This document shows positions 61,266-64,000 of a stretch of 64,000 nucleotides of DNA, in pieces (the first letter of the stretch is position 1; every line of letters starts with the position of its first letter). The stretch comes from Begonia masoniana (lineage: Eukaryota; Streptophyta; Magnoliopsida; Cucurbitales; Begoniaceae): contig CM039509.1 of the NCBI GenBank assembly GCA_022432975.1, positions 18,055,760 to 18,119,759 on the forward strand, given 5' to 3'. A model generated the notes under the pieces. It ran no database searches. It saw only the letters and a program-made list of their open reading frames with translations, and was not told the DNA's origin. Made by a program: the position numbers and the translations under genes.

Positions 61266-64000
61266 ATGGTTCGAGGTAGAGACGCCAGAGATGATGCCAT
61301 GGATAGGCTAACAGACTTACTCGATCGTCAATCCCAACATATGGATCGACAAGCCCAACAGATTGCGGACTTGGTTCGGGAGAATCGGAGGGCTCAGGAA
61401 ATAGTCGTCCCTAATGGTCAAAGCATGGAGAGATTCCAAAAGCTAAGGCCTCCAATATTCGACGGGCAATCTACGGATCCCTCTATTGCTGAGGAGTGGG
61501 TTCGAAAAATGGAGGATATGTTGGCGTATGCCAAAGTGGACAATACCGAGAAGGTTGAGTGCGTCACTTTCTACCTAGCACTGAATGCCCGGTCTTGGTG
61601 GGATTCTGTTAAGGCTACGACGGACGTGGCTCTGATGAGGTGGGAACGGTTTAAAACTGTGTTCTTTGAGAAGTATTTCAGCCGTACAGTGAGGGCGGCA
61701 AAGAGAGCTGAGTTTACACAATTGAAACAGACTAGTACGGTGGCAGAGTATATCAGAAAGTTTGAAGCTTTATCCAAGTTTGCACCGTGCCTAGTCAGTG
61801 ATAATGAAGAAAAGGTGCAACAATTTATGGATGGACTGAACAGGGAGATCCGAAAGAACATCATAGTGTCTGGTATTCTAGATGTACCTTATGAGGAGAT
61901 TGCAGCGAGAGCCCTGGAGTTCAAAGCTGCTGAGCTGACATGCGTTAAGCCTAGAGAACCTGCTAAGGGCTTCTTTCGCGAGATTCATCTTCAGGTACGG
62001 AATCGAGGCTGGCAACCCAGAGGACAACAACAACGAGGCGTCAAAAGGCCTCATGAAGGAGGAGGCGATCAAGGTAAGGGGAAACAAGTCCAAGGGGCTG
62101 CACAGAAACCTGTTTGTCCAAAGTGCCAGAAGGAACATTATGGCACTTGTCGGTTGGGCACGAACAGTTGTTATAGATGTGGAGAGATCGGTCATTTTGC
62201 TCAAAACTGTCCGAGAGCGGCTACCAATCAGAGAACAGTTATGTCGAGGATCTTCGCATTTATCGAGCCCGGAGATGTCGATGATGAGGCACAAGCATCT
62301 GTCATAGCAGGTACTATTCTAGTCATGGGTGTTCCAGTGTTTTCTTTGATAGATACAGGAGCTACGCACTCTTTCATTTCAACTGCTTGCATGATTAGAT
62401 TGGGGCTAGTATCTGAGTTAGCTGAATGCGAGTATCGAGTAATGCTGCCTTCGGGAGCGAATATGCAGTCTGATCGGGTTTTCCAGGGCAACATCGTCTC
62501 TATGGGAAACAACACCCTCTATGCCCGGTTGATAGTTGTGGGTATAGAGGTGTATGATCTTATTTTGGGGATAGATTGGCTTGCACGCCATTGCGCCACA
62601 ATTAACTGCGGGTCCGGGATGGTGACTTTCTGCCCCCCGAACAAGGTTGAGTTCACTTTTCAGACAATGAATAGGTTAAGCGGGCGACCTACTACTTATT
62701 CGATGATAGCCAGAGAACAATTTAAGGATGGGTGCTCGATTTTTGTGGCCACGGTGATTGATACGCGACTGTTGGATAAGTTGAAACCGGATGATCTTCC
62801 AGTTGTTAAGGAATTCTCAAAGATTTTTCTCGACGATCTTCCCGGACTACCGCCTGATTGGGAGATCGAGTTCGTAATTGATGTTTATCCGAGTTCAGCA
62901 CCTGTATCCAAGAATGCGTATAGATTGGCGCCTACTGAATTGAAGGAGCTGAAGTCACAGTTGGAGGAATTATTAGACAAAGGGTTTATTCGACCCAGCT
63001 TTTCTCCTTGGGGTGCGCCAGTCCTATTTGTGAAGAAAAAGGACGGAACTCTCAGGATGTGCGTTGATTATCGAGAGTTAAATAAATTGACCGTGAAAAA
63101 TAAATATCCACTGCCCCGAATTGACGATCTATTTGGCCAACTGCAGGGTGCCCGAGTGTTTTCTAGGATTGATCTACGCTCGGGTTATTATCAGTTAAAG
63201 GTCCGAAAAGAAGATATTGAAAGACAGCGTTTCGAACGAGGTATGGACATTACGAATTTCTTGTGATGTCATTTGGACTTACGAATGCTCCTGCAGCATT
63301 TATGGATATGATGAACCGCGTCTTCAAAGAGTATTTGGACAGATTCGTCGTAGTTTTTATAGATGACATCCTGGTCTATTCTAAAACAAAGGAGGAGCAT
63401 GAGGATCATTTACAGGTTGTTCTTAAGACTTTGTGCCAGCATCAATTGTATCCGAAGTTTTCCAAGTGTGAATTCTGGCTCGATCAAGTAAGTTTTCTTG
63501 GTCATATCATATCTCAGGAGGGAATCTCAGTTGATCCAGCTAAAATCGAAAATGTCAAGCAATGGCCACGACCTAAGAATGTACGAGAGGTAAGAGGGTT
63601 TCTTGGTTTGGCTGGATATTACAGAAAGTTCATTGAGGGATTTTCAAAGATAGCCGTCCCTCTATCCCGATTGACGAGGAAGAATGAGAAGTTCGTATGG
63701 TCGCCTGCGTGCGAGAAGAGCTTTGTGGAGCTGAAACAGAGATTGACTACGGCTCCAGTTCTTACACTGCCAGTTGAGGGCGACAAGTTCAGTATCTACT
63801 GTGATGCCTCGAGGATCGGACTGGGATGTGTATTAATGCAGGAAGGCAAAGTCATTGCTTATGCTTCTAGACAGTTGAAGCCATATGAGCAAAACTATCC
63901 GACACACGACCTTGAGCTTGCAGCGGTCGTTTTTGCGTTAAAAATCTGGAGACAGTATCTGTATGGGCAGCAGTGCGAGGTGTTTTCAGATCACAAGAGT
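61266..64000 (+). CDS. element C gag-pol, near-intact Ty3/gypsy chromovirus, one frameshift, right end outside window
   Basis: Starts [10 protein letters not shown]. Gag capsid region about residues 50-180 ([17 protein letters not shown]), zinc knuckle [14 protein letters not shown] at residues 302-315, protease DTGATHSF with Asp at about residue 363, then reverse transcriptase ([13 protein letters not shown]). One base is missing in an A-run at about 63219-63223, ending the frame at 63266. In the next frame the protein continues without a stop to 64000 through FIDDIL (about 63360), the RT thumb, RNase H YCDAS (about 63796) and SDHKS. Integrase would follow outside the window. It encodes capsid, protease and replication enzymes for its own copying. 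It is the least damaged of the four gag-pol regions here; the frameshift may be real or a homopolymer sequencing error. Confidence 0.93.

Overview
This window looks like nuclear DNA of a flowering plant, probably a eudicot. It is AT-rich and gene-poor, and is filled with long-LTR Ty3/gypsy retrotransposons nested in one another. The evidence includes primer-binding sites complementary to initiator tRNA-Met, chromovirus-type polyproteins, a Cassandra-type TRIM with 5S-rRNA-like sequence, a piece of chloroplast psbM, and exons of a plant aminotransferase gene (ALD1/AGD2 family). I cannot name the species. There is one 100-N scaffold gap (10202-10301).

Layout. 1-2705: 3' part of an LTR that cut a Cassandra LTR. 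2721-9978: minus-strand LTR with a tRNA-Asp-type primer site (S), carrying a minus solo LTR (P, TSD GAGTC), which carries a deletion-derived plus element (B, TSD ATTCC). 10584-13328: spliced N-terminal part of an ALD1-like gene on the minus strand; its remaining exons are not visible. 14730-15780: foldback element with long terminal inverted repeats. 17002-27287: solo LTR J (TSD AATAT) containing five later insertions (R, K, H with I inside it, and Q), four with perfect 5-bp duplications and one with a single mismatch. 27293-33650: mostly unassigned, with a probable hAT-like stretch and a complete 879-bp Cassandra TRIM (TSD TCTCG). 33651-50353: two minus-strand Ty3 elements, E cut by D. LTR L (TSD CCCTC) sits in the E LTR and carries about 89 copies of a 25-bp repeat and 30 copies of a 15-bp repeat. 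LTR F, a 24-G run and a chloroplast psbM fragment lie inside D. 50354-58825: element G (plus), a decayed gag-pol between LTRs, inserted in the D 5' LTR. 58826-64000: element C (plus), the youngest, inserted in the G 3' LTR; its gag-pol is intact except for one frameshift and runs off the window.

Most unusual observation. Nearly all the long LTRs, although very different in sequence, share one internal plan: a splice-donor-like exon end, a mini-exon of 44-48 nt (exactly 45 nt in six families), a GTAAGT donor, a hairpin, a CTTACTGAG box, an acceptor (GTGTAG or GATGTAG), then a short third exon that keeps the same reading frame and ends in an acidic, proline-containing peptide (type GEDDVPPPE, then stop). 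The same third exon can fold into a short stem with compensatory changes. Downstream, each LTR has a slot filled by a different family of palindromic repeats (for example TGACGTCA, GCGATCGC or GGAGATCTCC types). This looks like a spliced, structured leader built into the LTR.
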